DNA from: Liolophura sinensis
Taxonomy: Eukaryota > Mollusca > Polyplacophora > Chitonida > Chitonidae
NCBI RefSeq assembly: GCF_032854445.1
Contig: NW_027018314.1
Coordinates: 1-43,213, forward strand
Length of the DNA: 43,213 nucleotides
Direction of reading: 5' to 3'
Part shown: piece by piece, positions 24,002-37,290 of the stretch
Layout: every line of letters starts with the position of its first letter
Position numbering within the stretch: the first letter of the stretch is position 1
The notes under the pieces: generated by a model
Told to the model about the DNA's origin: nothing
The model's input: only the letters and a program-made list of their open reading frames with translations
Databases searched by the model: none
Made by a program: the position numbers and the translations under genes

Positions 24002-26085
24002 GATGCGCAATTGGGCCAGGCATCTCCAGTTGTTGAAAAATTGTAAATTTTCTTGGTTTCCATGGAGTAAGAGCCGTTGCTGGGCACGTGATTTTGACAT
24101 AAATGATGATTCAATTGTGGCTACAGCCAAAAGTATTGGTCGGAGAGCAACGCGGTTTGAACCATTCGATTTCTCGTCACAAAATACGTCGGATTAGCCT
24201 CTTACCAGCAGCATTGGAGCATTTTTCCACTTTTGGATTTTTCCCTGGTCCTTTTGCTAATTGAAATCGGCTACATGTACTATGTACCATCGCGACTGGT
24301 CATTACTATATTCAACTTTTGATTATAAGTTATGTGCCCTTCGGTAGCCCAGAAGAAGTCAAATCTTTGGGCCAAGCCCATTTAACTCACCCAGCAAATG
24401 TCTTACTTCTAAGTCGAAGATAAACTTAATCTCTTTATCTACATGTAGAAAAACCACACCATTTTTATATAAAAAACACAAGGTACTTGATACAGTCTGC
24501 TGTAAAAAGTACAATTGAACACTGACCCACATCAATAAGGTGCCAAAAGATGCGCAATTGGGTCAGGCATCTCCAGGGGTTGAACAATTGCAAATTTCCT
24601 TGGTTTCCATGGAGTAAGAGCCGTTGCTGGGCACGTGATTTTGACATAAATGATGATTCAATTGTGGCTACAGCCAAAAGTATTGGTCGGAGAGCAACGC
24701 GGTTTGCACCATTCGATTTCTCGTCACAAAATACGTCGGATTAGCCTCTTATCAGCAGCATTGGAACATTTTTTCCACTTTTGGATTTTTGCCTGGTCCT
24801 TTTGCTAATTGAAATCGGCTACATGTACTATGTACCATCGCGACTGGTCATTACTACATTCAACTTTTGATTATAAGTTATGTGCCCTTCGGTAGCCCAG
24901 AAGATGTCAAATCTTTGGGCCAAGCCCATTTAACTCACCCAGCAAATGTCTTACTTCTAAGTCGAAGATAAACTTAATCTCTTTGTCTACATGTAGAAAA
25001 ACCACACCATTTTTATATTAAAAACACAAGGTACTTGATACAGTCTGCTGTAAAAAGTACAATTGAACACTGACCCACATCAATAAGGTGCCAAAACATG
25101 CGCAATTGGGTCAGGCATCTCCAGCTGTTGAAAAATTGCAAATTTCCTTGGCTTCCATGGAGTAAGAGCCGTTGCTGGGCACGTGATTTTGACATAAATG
25201 ATCATTCAATTGTGGCTACAGCCAAAAGTATTGGTCGGAGAGCAACGCGGTTTGCAAAATTCGATTTCTCGTCACAAAATACGTCGGATTAGCCTCTTAC
25301 CAGCAGCATTGGAACATTTTTTCCACTTTTGGATTTTTGCCTGGTCCTTTTGCTAATTGAAATCGGCTACATGTACTATGTACCATCGCGACTGGTCATT
25401 ACTATATTCAACTTTTGATTATAAGTTATGTGCCCTTCGGTAGCCCAGAAGACGTCAAATCTTTGGGCCAAGCCCATTTAACTCACCCAGCAAATGTCTT
25501 ACTTCTAAGTCGAAGATAAACTCAATGTCTTTATCTACATGTAGAAAAACCACACCATTTTTATATAAAAAACACAAGGTACTTCATACAGTCTGCTGTA
25601 AAAAGTACAATTGAACACTGACCCACATCAATAAGGTGTCAAAAGATGCGCAATTGGGTCAGGCATCTCCAGCTGTTGAAAAATTGCAAATTTCCTTGGT
25701 TTCCATGGAGTAAGAGCCGTTGCTGGGCACGTGATTTTGACATAAATGATGATTCAATTGTGGCTACAGCCAAAAGTATTGGTCGGAGAGCAACGCGGTT
25801 TGCACCATTCGATTTCTCGTCACAAAATACGTCGGATTAGCCTCTTACCAACAGCATTGGAACATTTTTTCCACTTTTGGATTTTTGCCTGGTCCTTTTG
25901 CTAATTGAAATCGGCTACATGTACTATGTACCATCGCGACTGGTCATTACTACATTCAACTTTTGATTATAAGTTATGTGCCCTTCGGTAGCCCAGAAGA
26001 CGTCAAATCTTTGGGCCAAGCCCATTTAACTCACCCAGCAAATGTCTTACTTCTAAGTCGAAGATAAACTCAATGTCTTTGTCTA
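24002..26085 (+). repeat. Internal segmental duplication (12.3-kb offset), second copy
   Basis: Partner of 11700-13785. Private changes here include GAACAATTGC near 24582, TTATCAGC near 24749, AAAACATGCG near 25094 and CTTCATACAG near 25583. It directly follows the 2,276-bp tandem pair, so several rearrangements meet near 24.0-24.2 kb. Confidence 0.7.
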
Positions 26086-27020
26086 CATGTAGAAAAACCA
26101 CACCAGTTTTTATATAAAAAACACAAGGTACTTGATACAGTCTGCTGTAAAAAGTACAACTGAACACTGACCCACATCAATAAGGTGCCAAAAGATGCGC
26201 AATTGGGTCAGGCATCTCCAGGTGTTGAAAAATTGCAAATTTCCTTGGCTTCCATGGAGTAAGAGCCGTTGCTGGGCACGTGATTTTGACATAAATGATG
26301 ATTCAATTGTGGCTACAGCCAAAAGTATTGGTCGGAGAGCAACGCGGTTTGCTCCATTCGATTTCTCGTCACAAAATACGTCGGATTAGCCTCTTACCAG
26401 CAGCATTGGAACATTTTTTCCACTTTTGGATTTTTGCCTGGTCCTTTTGCTAATTGAAATCGGCTACATGTACTATGTACCATCGCGACTGGTCATTAGT
26501 ATATTCAACTTTTGATTATAAGTTATGTGCCCTTCGGTAGCCCAGAAGACGTCAAATCTTTGGGCCAAGCCCATTTAACTCACCCAGCAAATGTCTTACT
26601 TCTAAGTCGAAGATAAACTCAATGTCTTTATCTACATGTAGAAAAACCACACCATTTTTATATAAAAAACACAAGGTACTTGATACAGTCTGCTGTAAAA
26701 AGTACAATTGAACACTGACCCACATCAATAAGGTGTCAAAAGATGCGCAATTGGGTCAGGCATCTCCAGCTGTTGAAAAATTGCAAATTTCCTTGGTTTC
26801 CATGGAGTAAGAGCCGTTGCTGGGCACGTGATTTTGACATAAATGATCATTCAATTGTGGCTACAGCCAAAAGTATTGGTCGGAGAGCAACGCGGTTTGC
26901 ACCATTCGATTTCTCGTCACAAAATACGTCGGATTAGCCTCTTACCAGCAGCATTGGAACATTTTTTCCACTTTTGGATTTTTGCCTGGTCCTTTTGCTA
27001 ATTGAAATCGGCTACATGTA
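25860..27020 (+). repeat. Segmental duplication at 2,742-bp offset (five monomers), first copy
   Basis: Monomers 44 and 45 match monomers 49 and 50 almost exactly. Shared private variants are CACCAGTTTTTATA (26101, 28849), ACAACTGAAC (26157, 28899), TTGCTCCATTCG (26349, 29091) and CATTAGTATATTC (26494, 29237). The left edge is after ACCAACAGC here against ACCAGCAGC in the partner. The right edge precedes TACTATTATCAAC near 27045. Confidence 0.85.
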
Positions 27021-28601
27021 CTATGTACCATCGCGACTGGTCATTACTATTATCAACTTTTGATTATAAGTTATGTGCCCTTCGGTAGCCCAGAAGACGT
27101 CAAATCTTTGGGCCAAGCCCATTTAACTCACCCAGCAAATGTCTTACTTCTAAGTCGAAGATAAACTCAATGTCTTTATCTACATGTAGAAAAACCACAC
27201 CATTTTTAAATAAAAACCACAAGATACTTAATAGAGTCTGCTGTAAAAAGTACAATTGAACACTGACCCACATCAATAAGGTGCCAAAAGATGCGCAATT
27301 GGGCCAGGCATCTCCAGGTGTTGAAAAATTGTAAATTTCCTTGGTTCCCATGGAGTAAGAGCCGTTGCTGGGCACGTGATTTTGACATAATTGATCATTC
27401 AATTGTGGCTACAGCCAAAAGTATTGGTCGGAGAGCAACGCGGTTTGCACCATTCGATTTCTCGTCACAAAATACGTCGGATAAGCCTCTTACCAGCAGC
27501 ATTGGAACATTTTTTCCACTTTTGGATTTTTGCCTGGTCCTTTTGCTAATTGAAATCGGCTACATGTACTATGTACCATCGCGACTGGTCATTACTATAT
27601 TCAACTTTTGATTATAAGTTATGTGCCCTTCGGTAGCCCAGAAGACGTCAAATCTTTGGGCCAAGCCCATTTAACTCACCCAGCAAATGTCTTACTTCTA
27701 AGTCGAAGATAAACTTAATGTCTTTATCTACATGTAGAAAAACCACACCATTTTTATATAAAAAACACAAGGTACTTGATACAGTCTGCTGTAAAAAGTA
27801 CAATTGAACACTGACCCACATCAATAAGGTGCCAAAAGATGCGCAATTGGGCCAGGCATCTCCAGGTTTTGAAAGATTGTAAATTTCCTTGGTTTCCATG
27901 GAGTAAGAGCCGTTGCTGGGCACGTGATTTTGAAATAAATGATGATTCAATTGTGGCTACAGCCAAAAGTATTGGTCGGAGAGCAACGCGGTTTGCACCA
28001 TTCGATTTCTCGTCACATAACACGTCGGATTAGCCTCTTACCAGCAGCATTGGAACATTTTTTCCACTTTTGGATTTTTGCCTGGTCCTTTTGCTAATTG
28101 AAATCGGCTACATGTACTATGTACCATCGCGACTGGTCATTACTATATTCAACTTTTGATTATAAGTTATGTGCCCTTCGATAGCCCAGAAGACGTCAAG
28201 TCTTTGGGCCAAGCCCATTTAACTCACCCAGCAAATGTCTTACTTCTAAGTCGAAGATAAACTTAATCTCTTTATCTACATGTAGAAAAACCACAGCATT
28301 TTTATATAAAAAACACAAGGTACTTGATACAGTCTGCTGTAAAAAAGTACAATTGAACACTGACCCACATCAATAAGGTGCCAAAAGATGCGCAATTGGG
28401 TCAGGCATCTCCAGGTGTTGAAAAATTGGAAATTTCCTTGGTTTCTATGGAGTAAGAGCCGTTGCTGGGCACGTAATTTTGACATAAATGATGATTCAAT
28501 TGTGGCTACAGCCAAAAGTATTGGTCGGAGAGCAACGCGGTTTGCACCATTCGATTTCTCGTCACAAAATACGTCGGATTAGCCTCTTACCAGCAGCATT
28601 G

Positions 28602-29762
28602 GAACATTTTTTCCACTTTTGGATTTTTGCCTGGTCCTTTTGCTAATTGAAATCGGCTACATGTACTATGTACCATCGCGACTGGTCATTACTACATTCA
28701 ACTTTTGATTATAAGTTATGTGCCCTTCGGTAGCCCAGAAGACGTCAAATCTTTGGGCCAAGCCCATTTAACTCACCCAGCAAATGTCTTACTTCTAAGT
28801 CGAAGATAAACTCAATGTCTTTGTCTACATGTAGAAAAACCACACCAGTTTTTATATAAAAAACACAAGGTACTTGATACAGTCTGCTGTAAAAAGTACA
28901 ACTGAACACTGACCCACATCAATAAGGTGCCAAAAGATGCGCAATTGGGTCAGGCATCTCCAGGTGTTGAAAAATTGCAAATTTCCTTGGCTTCCATGGA
29001 GTAAGAGCCGTTGCTGGGCACGTGATTTTGACATAAATGATGATTCAATTGTGGCTACAGCCAAAAGTATTGGTCGGAGAGCAACGCGGTTTGCTCCATT
29101 CGATTTCTCGTCACAAAATACGTCGGATTGGCCTCTTACCAGCAGCATTGGAACATTTTTTCCACTTTTGGATTTTTGCCTGGTCCTTTTGCTAATTGAA
29201 ATCGGCTACATGTACTATGTACCATCGCGACTGGTCATTAGTATATTCAACTTTTGATTATAAGTTATGTGCCCTTCGGTAGCCCAGAAGACGTCAAATC
29301 TTTGGGCCAAGCCCATTTAACTCACCCAGCAAATGTCTTACTTCTAAGTCGAAGATAAACTCAATGTCTTTATCTACATGTAGAAAAACCACACCATTTT
29401 TATATAAAAAACACAAGGTACTTGATACAGTCTGCTGTAAAAAGTACAATTGAACACTGACCCACATCAATAAGGTGTCAAAAGATGCGCAATTGGGTCA
29501 GGCATCTCCAGCTGTTGAAAAATTGCAAATTTCCTTGGTTTCCATGGAGTAAGAGCCGTTGCTGGGCACGTGATTTTGACATAAATGATCATTCAATTGT
29601 GGCTACAGCCAAAAGTATTGGTCGGAGAGCAACGCGGTTTGCACCATTCGATTTCTCGTCACAAAATACGTCGGATTAGCCTCTTACCAGCAGCATTGGA
29701 ACATTTTTTCCACTTTTGGATTTTTGCCTGGTCCTTTTGCTAATTGAAATCGGCTACATGTA
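28602..29762 (+). repeat. Segmental duplication at 2,742-bp offset (five monomers), second copy
   Basis: Partner of 25860-27020. The one substitution I noticed is GGATTGGCC near 29127 in place of GGATTAGCC. It removes the usual TAG and lengthens the plus-strand frame of monomer 49 to 106 codons. It ends at the higher-order unit boundary, where TACTATATACC replaces TACTATGTACC. Confidence 0.85.
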
Positions 29763-31128
29763 CTATATACCATCGCGACTGGTCATTACTATATTGAAAT
29801 TTTGATTATAAGTTATGTGCCCTTCGGTAGCCCAGAAGACGTCAAATCTTTGGGCCAAGCCCATTTAACTCACCCAGCAAATGTCTTACTTCTAAGTCAA
29901 AGATAAACTCAATGTCTTTATCTACATGTAGAAAAACCACACCATTTTTATATAAAAAACACAAGGTACTTGATACAGTCTGCTGTAAAAAGTACAATTG
30001 AACACTGACCCACATCAATAAGGTGTGAAAAGATGCGCAATTGGGCCAGGCATCTCCAGGTGTTGAAAAATTGGAAATTTCCTTGGTTTCCATGGAGTAA
30101 GAGCCGTTGCTGGGCACGTCATTTTGACATAATTGATCATTCAATTGTGGCTACAGCCAAAAGTATTGGTCGGAGAGCAACGCGGTTTGCACCATTCGAT
30201 TTCTCGTCACAAAATACGTCGGATAAGCCTCTTACCAGCAGCATTGGAACATTTTTTCCACTTTTGGATTTTTGCCTGGTCCTTTTGCTAATTGAAATCG
30301 GCTACATGTACTATGTACCATCGCGACTGGTCATTACTATATTCAACTTTTGATTATAAGTTATGTGCCCTTCGGTAGCCCAGAAGACGTCAAATCTTTG
30401 GGCCAAGCCCATTTAACTCACCCAGCAAATGTCTTACTTCTAAGTCGAAGATAAACTCAATGTCTTTATCTACATGTAGAAAAACCACACCATTTTTAAA
30501 TAAAAACCACAAGATACTTGATACAGTCTGCTGTAAAAAGTACAATTGAACACTGACCCACATCAATAAGGTGCCAAAAGATGCGCAATTGGGTCAGGCA
30601 TCTCCAGGTGTTGAAAAATTGGAAATTTCCTTGGTTTCCATGGAGTAAGAGCCGTTGCTGAGCACGTCATTTTGACATAATTGATCATTCAATTGTGGCT
30701 ACAGCCAAAAGTATTGGTCGGAGAGCAACGCGGTTTGCACCATTCGATTTCTCGCCACAAAATACGTCGGATAAGCCTCTTACCAGCAGCATTGGAACAT
30801 TTTTTCCACTTTTGGATTTTTGCCTGGTCCTTTTGCTAATTGAAATCGGCTACATGTACTATGTACCATCGCGACTGGTCATTACTATATTCAACTTTTG
30901 ATTATAAGTTATGTGCCCTTCGGTAGCCCAGAAGACGTCAAATCTTTGGGCCAAGCCCATTTAACTCACCCAGCAAATGTCTTATTTCTAAGTCGAAGAT
31001 AAACTCAATGTCTTTATCTACATGTAGAAAAACCACACCATTTTTAAATAAAAACCACAAGATACTTGATACAGTCTGCTGTAAAAAGTACAATTGAACA
31101 CTGACCCACATCAATAAGGTGCCAAAAG

Positions 31129-32062
31129 ATGCGCAATTGGGTCAGGCATCTCCAGGTGTTGAAAAATTGGAAATTTCCTTGGTTTCCATGGAGTAAGAGC
31201 CGTTGCTGGGCACGTGATTTTGACATAAATGATGATTCAATTGCGGCTACAGCCAAAAGTATTGGTCGGAGAGCAACGCGGTTTGCACCATTCGATTTCT
31301 CGTCACAACAAATCGGCTACATGTACTATGTACCATCGCGACTGGTCATTACTATATTCAACTTTTGATTATAAGTTATGTGCCCTTCGGTAGCCCAGAA
31401 GACGTCAAATCTTTGGGCCAAGCCCATTTAACTCACCCAGCAAATGTCTTACTTCTAAGTCGAAGATAAACTCAATGTCTTTATCTACATGTAGAAAAAC
31501 CACACCATTTTTAAATAAAAACCACAAGATACTTGATACAGTCTGCTGTAAAAAGTACAATTGAACACTGACCCACATCAATAAGGTGCCAAAAGATGCG
31601 CAATTGGGTCAGGCATCTCCAGGTGTTGAAAAATTGGAAATTTCCTTGGTTTCCATGGAGTAAGAGCCGTTGCTGGGCACGTGATTTTGACATAAATGAT
31701 GATTCAATTGTGGCTACAGCCAAAAGTATTGGTCGGAGAGCAACGCGGTTTGCACCATTCGATTTCTCGTCACAACAAATCGGCTACATGTACTATGTAC
31801 CATCGCGACTGGTCATTACTATATTCAACTTTTGATTATAAGTTATGTGCCCTTCGGTAGCCCAGAAGACGTCAAATCTTTGGGCCAAGCCCATTTAACT
31901 CACCCAGCAAATGTCTTACTTCTAAGTCGAAGATAAACTCAATGTCTTTATCTACATGTAGAAAAACCACAGCATTTTTATATAAAAAACATAAGGTACT
32001 TGATACAGTCTGCTGTAAAAAGTACAATTGAACACTGACCCACATCAATAAGGTGTCAAAAG
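31129..32062 (+). repeat. Shortened monomer pair in higher-order copy 2
   Basis: This is the counterpart of the pair at 1366-2299, with the same CACAACAAATCGG junctions near 31304 and 31771. It shows that the deletion and its local duplication are older than the 29.76-kb duplication. It also gives a clean landmark for phasing the higher-order unit. Confidence 0.95.
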
Positions 32063-35000
32063 ATGCGCAATTGGGTCAGGCATCTCCAGCTGTTGAAAAA
32101 TTGCAAATTTCCTTGGTTTCCATGGAGTAAGAGCCGTTGCTGGGCACGTGATTTTGACATAAATGATCATTCAATTGTGGCCACAGCCAAAAGTATTGAT
32201 CGGAGAGCAACGCGGTTTGCACCATTCGATTTCTCGTCACAAAATACGTCGGATTAGCCTCTTACCAGCAGCATTGGAACATTTTTTCCACTTTTGGATT
32301 TTTGCCTGGTCCTTTTGCTAATTGAAATCGGCTACATGTACTATGTACCATCGCAACTGGTCATTACTATATTCAACTTTTGATTATAAGTTATGTGCCC
32401 TTCGGTAGCCCAGAAGACGTCAAATCTTTGGGCCAAGCCCATTTAACTCACCCAGCAAATGTCTTACTTCTAAGTCGAAGATAAACTCAATGTCTTTATC
32501 TACATGTAGAAAAACCACACCATTTTTATATAAAAAACACAAGGTACTTGATACAGTCTGCTGTAAAAAGTACAATTGAACACTGACCCACATCAATAAG
32601 GTGCCAAAAGATGCGCAATTGGGTCAGGCATCTCCAGGTGTTGAAAAATGGCAAATTTCCTTGGTTTCCATGGAGTAGGAGCCGTTGCTGGGCACGTGAT
32701 TTTGACATAAATGATGATTCAATTGTGGCTACAGCCAAAAGTATTGGTCGGAGAGCAACGCGGTTTGCACCATTCGATTTCTCGTCACAAAATACGTCGG
32801 ATTAGCCTATTACCAGAAGCATTGGAACATTTTTTCCACTTTTGGATTTTTCCCTGGTCCTTTTGCTAATTGAAATCGGCTACATGTACTATGTACCATC
32901 GCGACTAGTCATTACTATATTCAACTTTTGATTATAAGTTATGTGCCCTTCGGTAGCCCAGAAGACGTCAAATCTTTGGGCCAAGCCCATTTAACTCACC
33001 CAGCAAATGTCTTACTTCTAAGTCGAAGATAAACTTAATGTCTTTATCTACATGTAGAAAAACCACACCATTTTTATATAAAAAACACAAGGTACTTGAT
33101 ACAGTCTGCTGTAAAACGTACAATTGAACACTGACCCACATCAATAAGGTGCCAAAAGATGCGCAATTGGGTCAGGCATCTCCAGGTGTTGAAAAATTGG
33201 AAATTTCCTTGGTTTCCATGGAGTAAGAGCCGTTGCTGGGCACGTGATTTTGACATAAATGATGATTCAATTGTGGCTACAGCCAAAAGTATTGGTCGGA
33301 GAGCAACGCGGTTTGCACCATTCGATTTCTCGTCACAAAATACGTCGGATTAGCCTCTTACCAGCAGCATTGGAACATTTTTTCCACTTTTGGATTTTTG
33401 CCTGGTCCTTTTGCTAATTGAAATCGGCTACATGTACTATGTACCATCGCGACTGGTCATTACTATATTCAACTTTTGATTATAAGTTATGTGCCCTTCG
33501 GTAGCCCAGAAGATGTCAAATCTTTGGGCCAAGCCCATTTAACTCACCCAGCAAATGTCTTACTTCTAAGTCGAAGATAAACTTAATCTTTTTTTCTACA
33601 TGTAGAAAAACCACAGCATTTTTATATAAAAAAACACAAGGTACTTGATACAGTCTGCTGTAAAAAGTACAACTGAACACTGACCCACATCAATAAGGTG
33701 CCAAAAGATGCGCAATTGGGTCAGGCATCTCCAGGTGTTGAAAAATTGCAAATTTCCTTGGCTTCCATGGAGTAAGAGCCGTTGCTGGGCACGTGATTTT
33801 GACATAAATGATGATTCAATTGTGGCTACAGCCAAAAGTATTGGTCGGAGAGCAACGCGGTTTGCAAAATTCGATTTCTCGTCACAAAATACGTCGGATT
33901 AGCCTCTTACCAGCAGCATTGGAACATTTTTTCCACTTTTGGATTTTTGCCTGGTCCTTTTGCTAATTGAAATCGGCTACATGTACTATGTACCATCGCG
34001 ACTGGTCATTACTATATTCAACTTTTGATTATAAGTTATGTGCCCTTCGGTAGCCCAGAAGACGTCAAATCTTTGGGCCAAGCCCATTTAACTCACCCAG
34101 CAAATGTCTTACTTCTAAGTCGAAGATAAACTCAATGTCTTTATCTACATGTAGAAAAACCACACCATTTTTATATAAAAAACACAAGGTACTTGATACA
34201 GCCTGCTGTAAAAAGTACAATTGAACACTGACCCACATCAATAAGGTGTCAAAAGATGCGCAATTGGGTCAGGCATCTCCAGCTGTTGAAAAATTGCAAA
34301 TTTCCTTGGTTTCCATGGAGTAAGAGCCGTTGCTGGGCACGTGATTTTGACATAAATGATCATTCAATTGTGGCTACAGCCAAAAGTATTGATCGGAGAG
34401 CAACGCGGTTTGCACCATTCGATTTCTCGTCACAAAATACGTCGGATTAGCCTCTTACCAGCAGCATTGGAACATTTTTTCCACTTTTGGATTTTTGCCT
34501 GGTCCTTTTGCTAATTGAAATCGGCTACATGTACTATGTACCATCGCGACTGGTCATTACTATATTCAACTTTTGATTATAAGTTATGTGCCCTTCGGTA
34601 GCCCAGAAGATGTCAAATCTTTGGGCCAAGCCCATTTAACTCACCCAGCAAATGTCTTACTTCTAAGTCGAAGATAAACTCAATGTTTTAATCTACATGT
34701 AGAAAAACCACACCATTTTTAAATAAAAACCACAAGATACTTAAAAGAGTCTGCTGTAAAAAGTACAATTGAACACTGACCCACATCAATAAGGTGCCAA
34801 AAGATGCGCAATTGGGTCGGGCATCTCCAGTTGTTGAAAAATTGTAAATTTCCTTGGTTTCCATGGAGTAAGAGCCGTTGCTGGGCACGTGATTTTGACA
34901 TAAATGATGATTCAATTGTGGCTACAGCCAAAAGTATTGGTCGGAGAGCAACGCGGTTTGCACCATTCGATTTCTCGTCACAAAATACGTCGGATTAGCC

Positions 35001-36924
35001 TCTTACCAGCAGCATTGGAGCATTTTTCCACTTTTGGATTTTTCCCTGGTCCTTTTGCTAATTGAAATCGGCTACATGTACTATGTACCATCGCGACTGG
35101 TCATTACTATATTCAACTTTTGATTATAAGTTATGTGCCCTTCGGTAGCCCAGAAGACGTCAAATCTTTGGGCCAAGCCCATTTAACTCACCCAGCAAAT
35201 GTCTTACTTCTAAGTCGAAGATAAACTCAATGTCTTTATCTACATGTAGAAAAACCACACCATTTTTATATAAAAAACACAAGGTACTTGATACAGTCTG
35301 CTGTAAAAAGTACAATTGAACACTGACCCACATCAATAAGGTGCCAAAAGATGCGCAATTGGGTCAGGCATTTCTAGGTGTTGAAAAATTGTAAATTTCC
35401 TTGGTTTCCATGGAGTAGGAGCCGTTGCTGGGCACGTGATTTTGACATAAATGATGATTCAATTGTGGCTACAGCCAAAAGTATTGGTCGGAGAGCAACG
35501 CGGTTTGCACCATTCGATTTCTCATCACAAAATACGTCGGATTAGCCTATTACCAGCAGCATTGGAACATTTTTTCCACTTTTGGATTTTTGCCTGGTCC
35601 TTTTGCTAATTGAAATCGGCTACATGTACTATGTACCATCGCGACTAGTCATTACTATATTCAACTTTTGATTATAAGTTATGTGCCCTTCCGTAGCCCA
35701 GAAGAAGTCAAATCTTTGGGCCAAGCCCATTTAACTCACCCAGCAAATGTCTTACTTCTAAGTCGAAGATAAACTTAATGTCTTTATCTACATGTAGAAA
35801 AACCACACCATTTTTATATAAAAAACACAAGGTACTTGATACAGTCTGCTGTAAAAAGTACAATTGAACACTGACCCACATCAATAAGGTGCCAAAAGAT
35901 GCGCAATTGGGTCAGGCATCTCCAGGTGTTGAAAAATTGCAAATTTCCTTGGTTTCCATGGAGTAAGAGCCGTTGCTGGGCACGTGATTTTGACATAAAT
36001 GATGATTCAATTGTGGCTACAGCCAAAAGTATTGGTCGGAGAGCAACGCGGTTTGCACCATTCGATTTCTCGTCACAAAATACGTCGGATTAGCCTCTTA
36101 CCAGCAGCATTGGAACATTTTTTCCACTTTTGGATTTTTCCCTGGTCCTTTTGCTAATTGAAATCGGCTACATGTACTATGTACCATCGCGACTGGTCAT
36201 TACTATATTCAACTTTTGATTATAAGTTATGTGCCCTTCGGTAGCCCAGAAGATGTCAAATCTTTTGGCCAAGCCCATTTAACTCACCCAGCAAATGTCT
36301 TACTTCTAAGTCGAAGATAAACTTAATCTCTTTGTCTACATGTAGAAAAACCACACCATTTTTATACAAAAAACACAAGGTACTTGATACAGTCTGCTGT
36401 AAAAAGTACAATTGAACACTGACCCCCATCAATAAGGTGCCAAAAGATGCGCAATTGGGTCAGGCATCTCCAGGTGTTGAAAAATTGCAAATTTCCTTGG
36501 CTTCCATGGAGTAAGAGCCGTTGCTGGGCACGTGATTTTGACATAAATGATGATTCAATTGTGGCTACAGCCAAAAGTATTGGTCGGAGAGCAACGCGGT
36601 TTGCACCATTCGATTTCTCGTCACAAAATACGTCGGATTAGCCTCTTACCAGCAGCATTGGAGCATTTTTTCCACTTTTGGATTTTTGCCTGGTCCTTTT
36701 GCTAATTGAAATCGGCTACATGTACTATGTACCGTCGCGACTGGTCATTACTATATTCAACTTTTGATTATAAGTTATGTGCCCTTCGGTAGCCCAGAAG
36801 ACGTCAAATCTTTGGGCCAAGCCCATTTAACTCACCCAGCAAATGTCTTACTTCTAAGTCGAAGATAAACTCAATGTCTTTATCTACATGTAGAAAAACC
36901 ACACCATTTTTATATAAAAAACAC

Positions 36925-37290
36925 CGTGGCCTTTGGCAGGGTGAATGCAATTTGCAGGTCCGTAATAAACTGCATGCTATTCATCCGGTCATTGGCTATA
37001 ATTCATATACATTTGATATGTCTCGTAGAGACCAAGTCGTTTTAACCAGATGCCGTATTGGACATTCTCATCTGACACACAATTTCATCTTGGATGGGAG
37101 CAGTGCTCCCGAGTGTGTTGGATGTGATGCTCAATATGGCATCAAACATATTCTGGTTGACTGTGTAGACTTTGCCCATGTTCGGCAGAGATTCTACACA
37201 GTCAACTCTATATATGATTTATTTGACAACATCGCTGGCGATGTTGTCATAAATTATTTGAAGGCCATTGGCCTATATCATAAAATATAA
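36925..37290 (+). pseudogene. Retrotransposon ORF2 C-terminal remnant, insert 5
   Basis: The 121-codon remnant is identical to that of insert 1. The CCHC knuckle and terminal LKAIGLYHKI motif are intact, and the frame is open upstream to a satellite ATG at 36874. Reverse transcriptase, RNase H and endonuclease parts are absent. Confidence 0.83.

Larger units (their letters stand above)
21886..24161 (+). repeat. 2,276-bp tandem segmental duplication, second copy
   Basis: This is the direct repeat of 19610-21885 and contains insert 4. The shared segment runs a little past 24161. It ends before 24225, where this copy has a five-T run and then TTCCCTGG against six Ts and TTGCCTGG in the first copy. 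The crossover therefore lies within about 60 bp of identical sequence. Confidence 0.93.
1..29762 (+). repeat. Higher-order repeat unit, copy 1 (50 monomers, ~29.76 kb)
   Basis: Monomers 1-50 (anchors 271 to 29485) form one long period. Base 1 aligns with 29763, where both read CTATATACCATCGCG and then the private variant ATTGAAATTTTG in place of the usual ATTCAACTTTTG. The order of private variants in monomers 1-24 repeats exactly in monomers 51-74: the paired short monomers, the GATCGG variant, AAAAGAGTC, CATTTCTAGG and the insert. This unit contains inserts 1-4. The phase of the unit is arbitrary. Fifty monomers is very long for a higher-order repeat, so collapse or mis-joining in assembly must be kept in mind. 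Confidence 0.9.
22820..36924 (+). repeat. Satellite block E: monomers 38-63 and left part of 64
   Basis: This is the longest stretch without an insert (26 monomers). Anchors are 22907, 23455, 24003, 24550, 25098, 25646, 26195, 26743, 27291, 27839, 28388, 28937 and 29485, then copy 2 at 30033, 30581, 31129, 31596, 32063, 32611, 33159, 33708, 34256, 34804, 35351, 35899 and 36447. The boundary between higher-order copies falls at 29763. Monomer 40 is a hybrid core like monomer 37, and monomer 46 is A-type. No gene is seen here. Confidence 0.94.
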
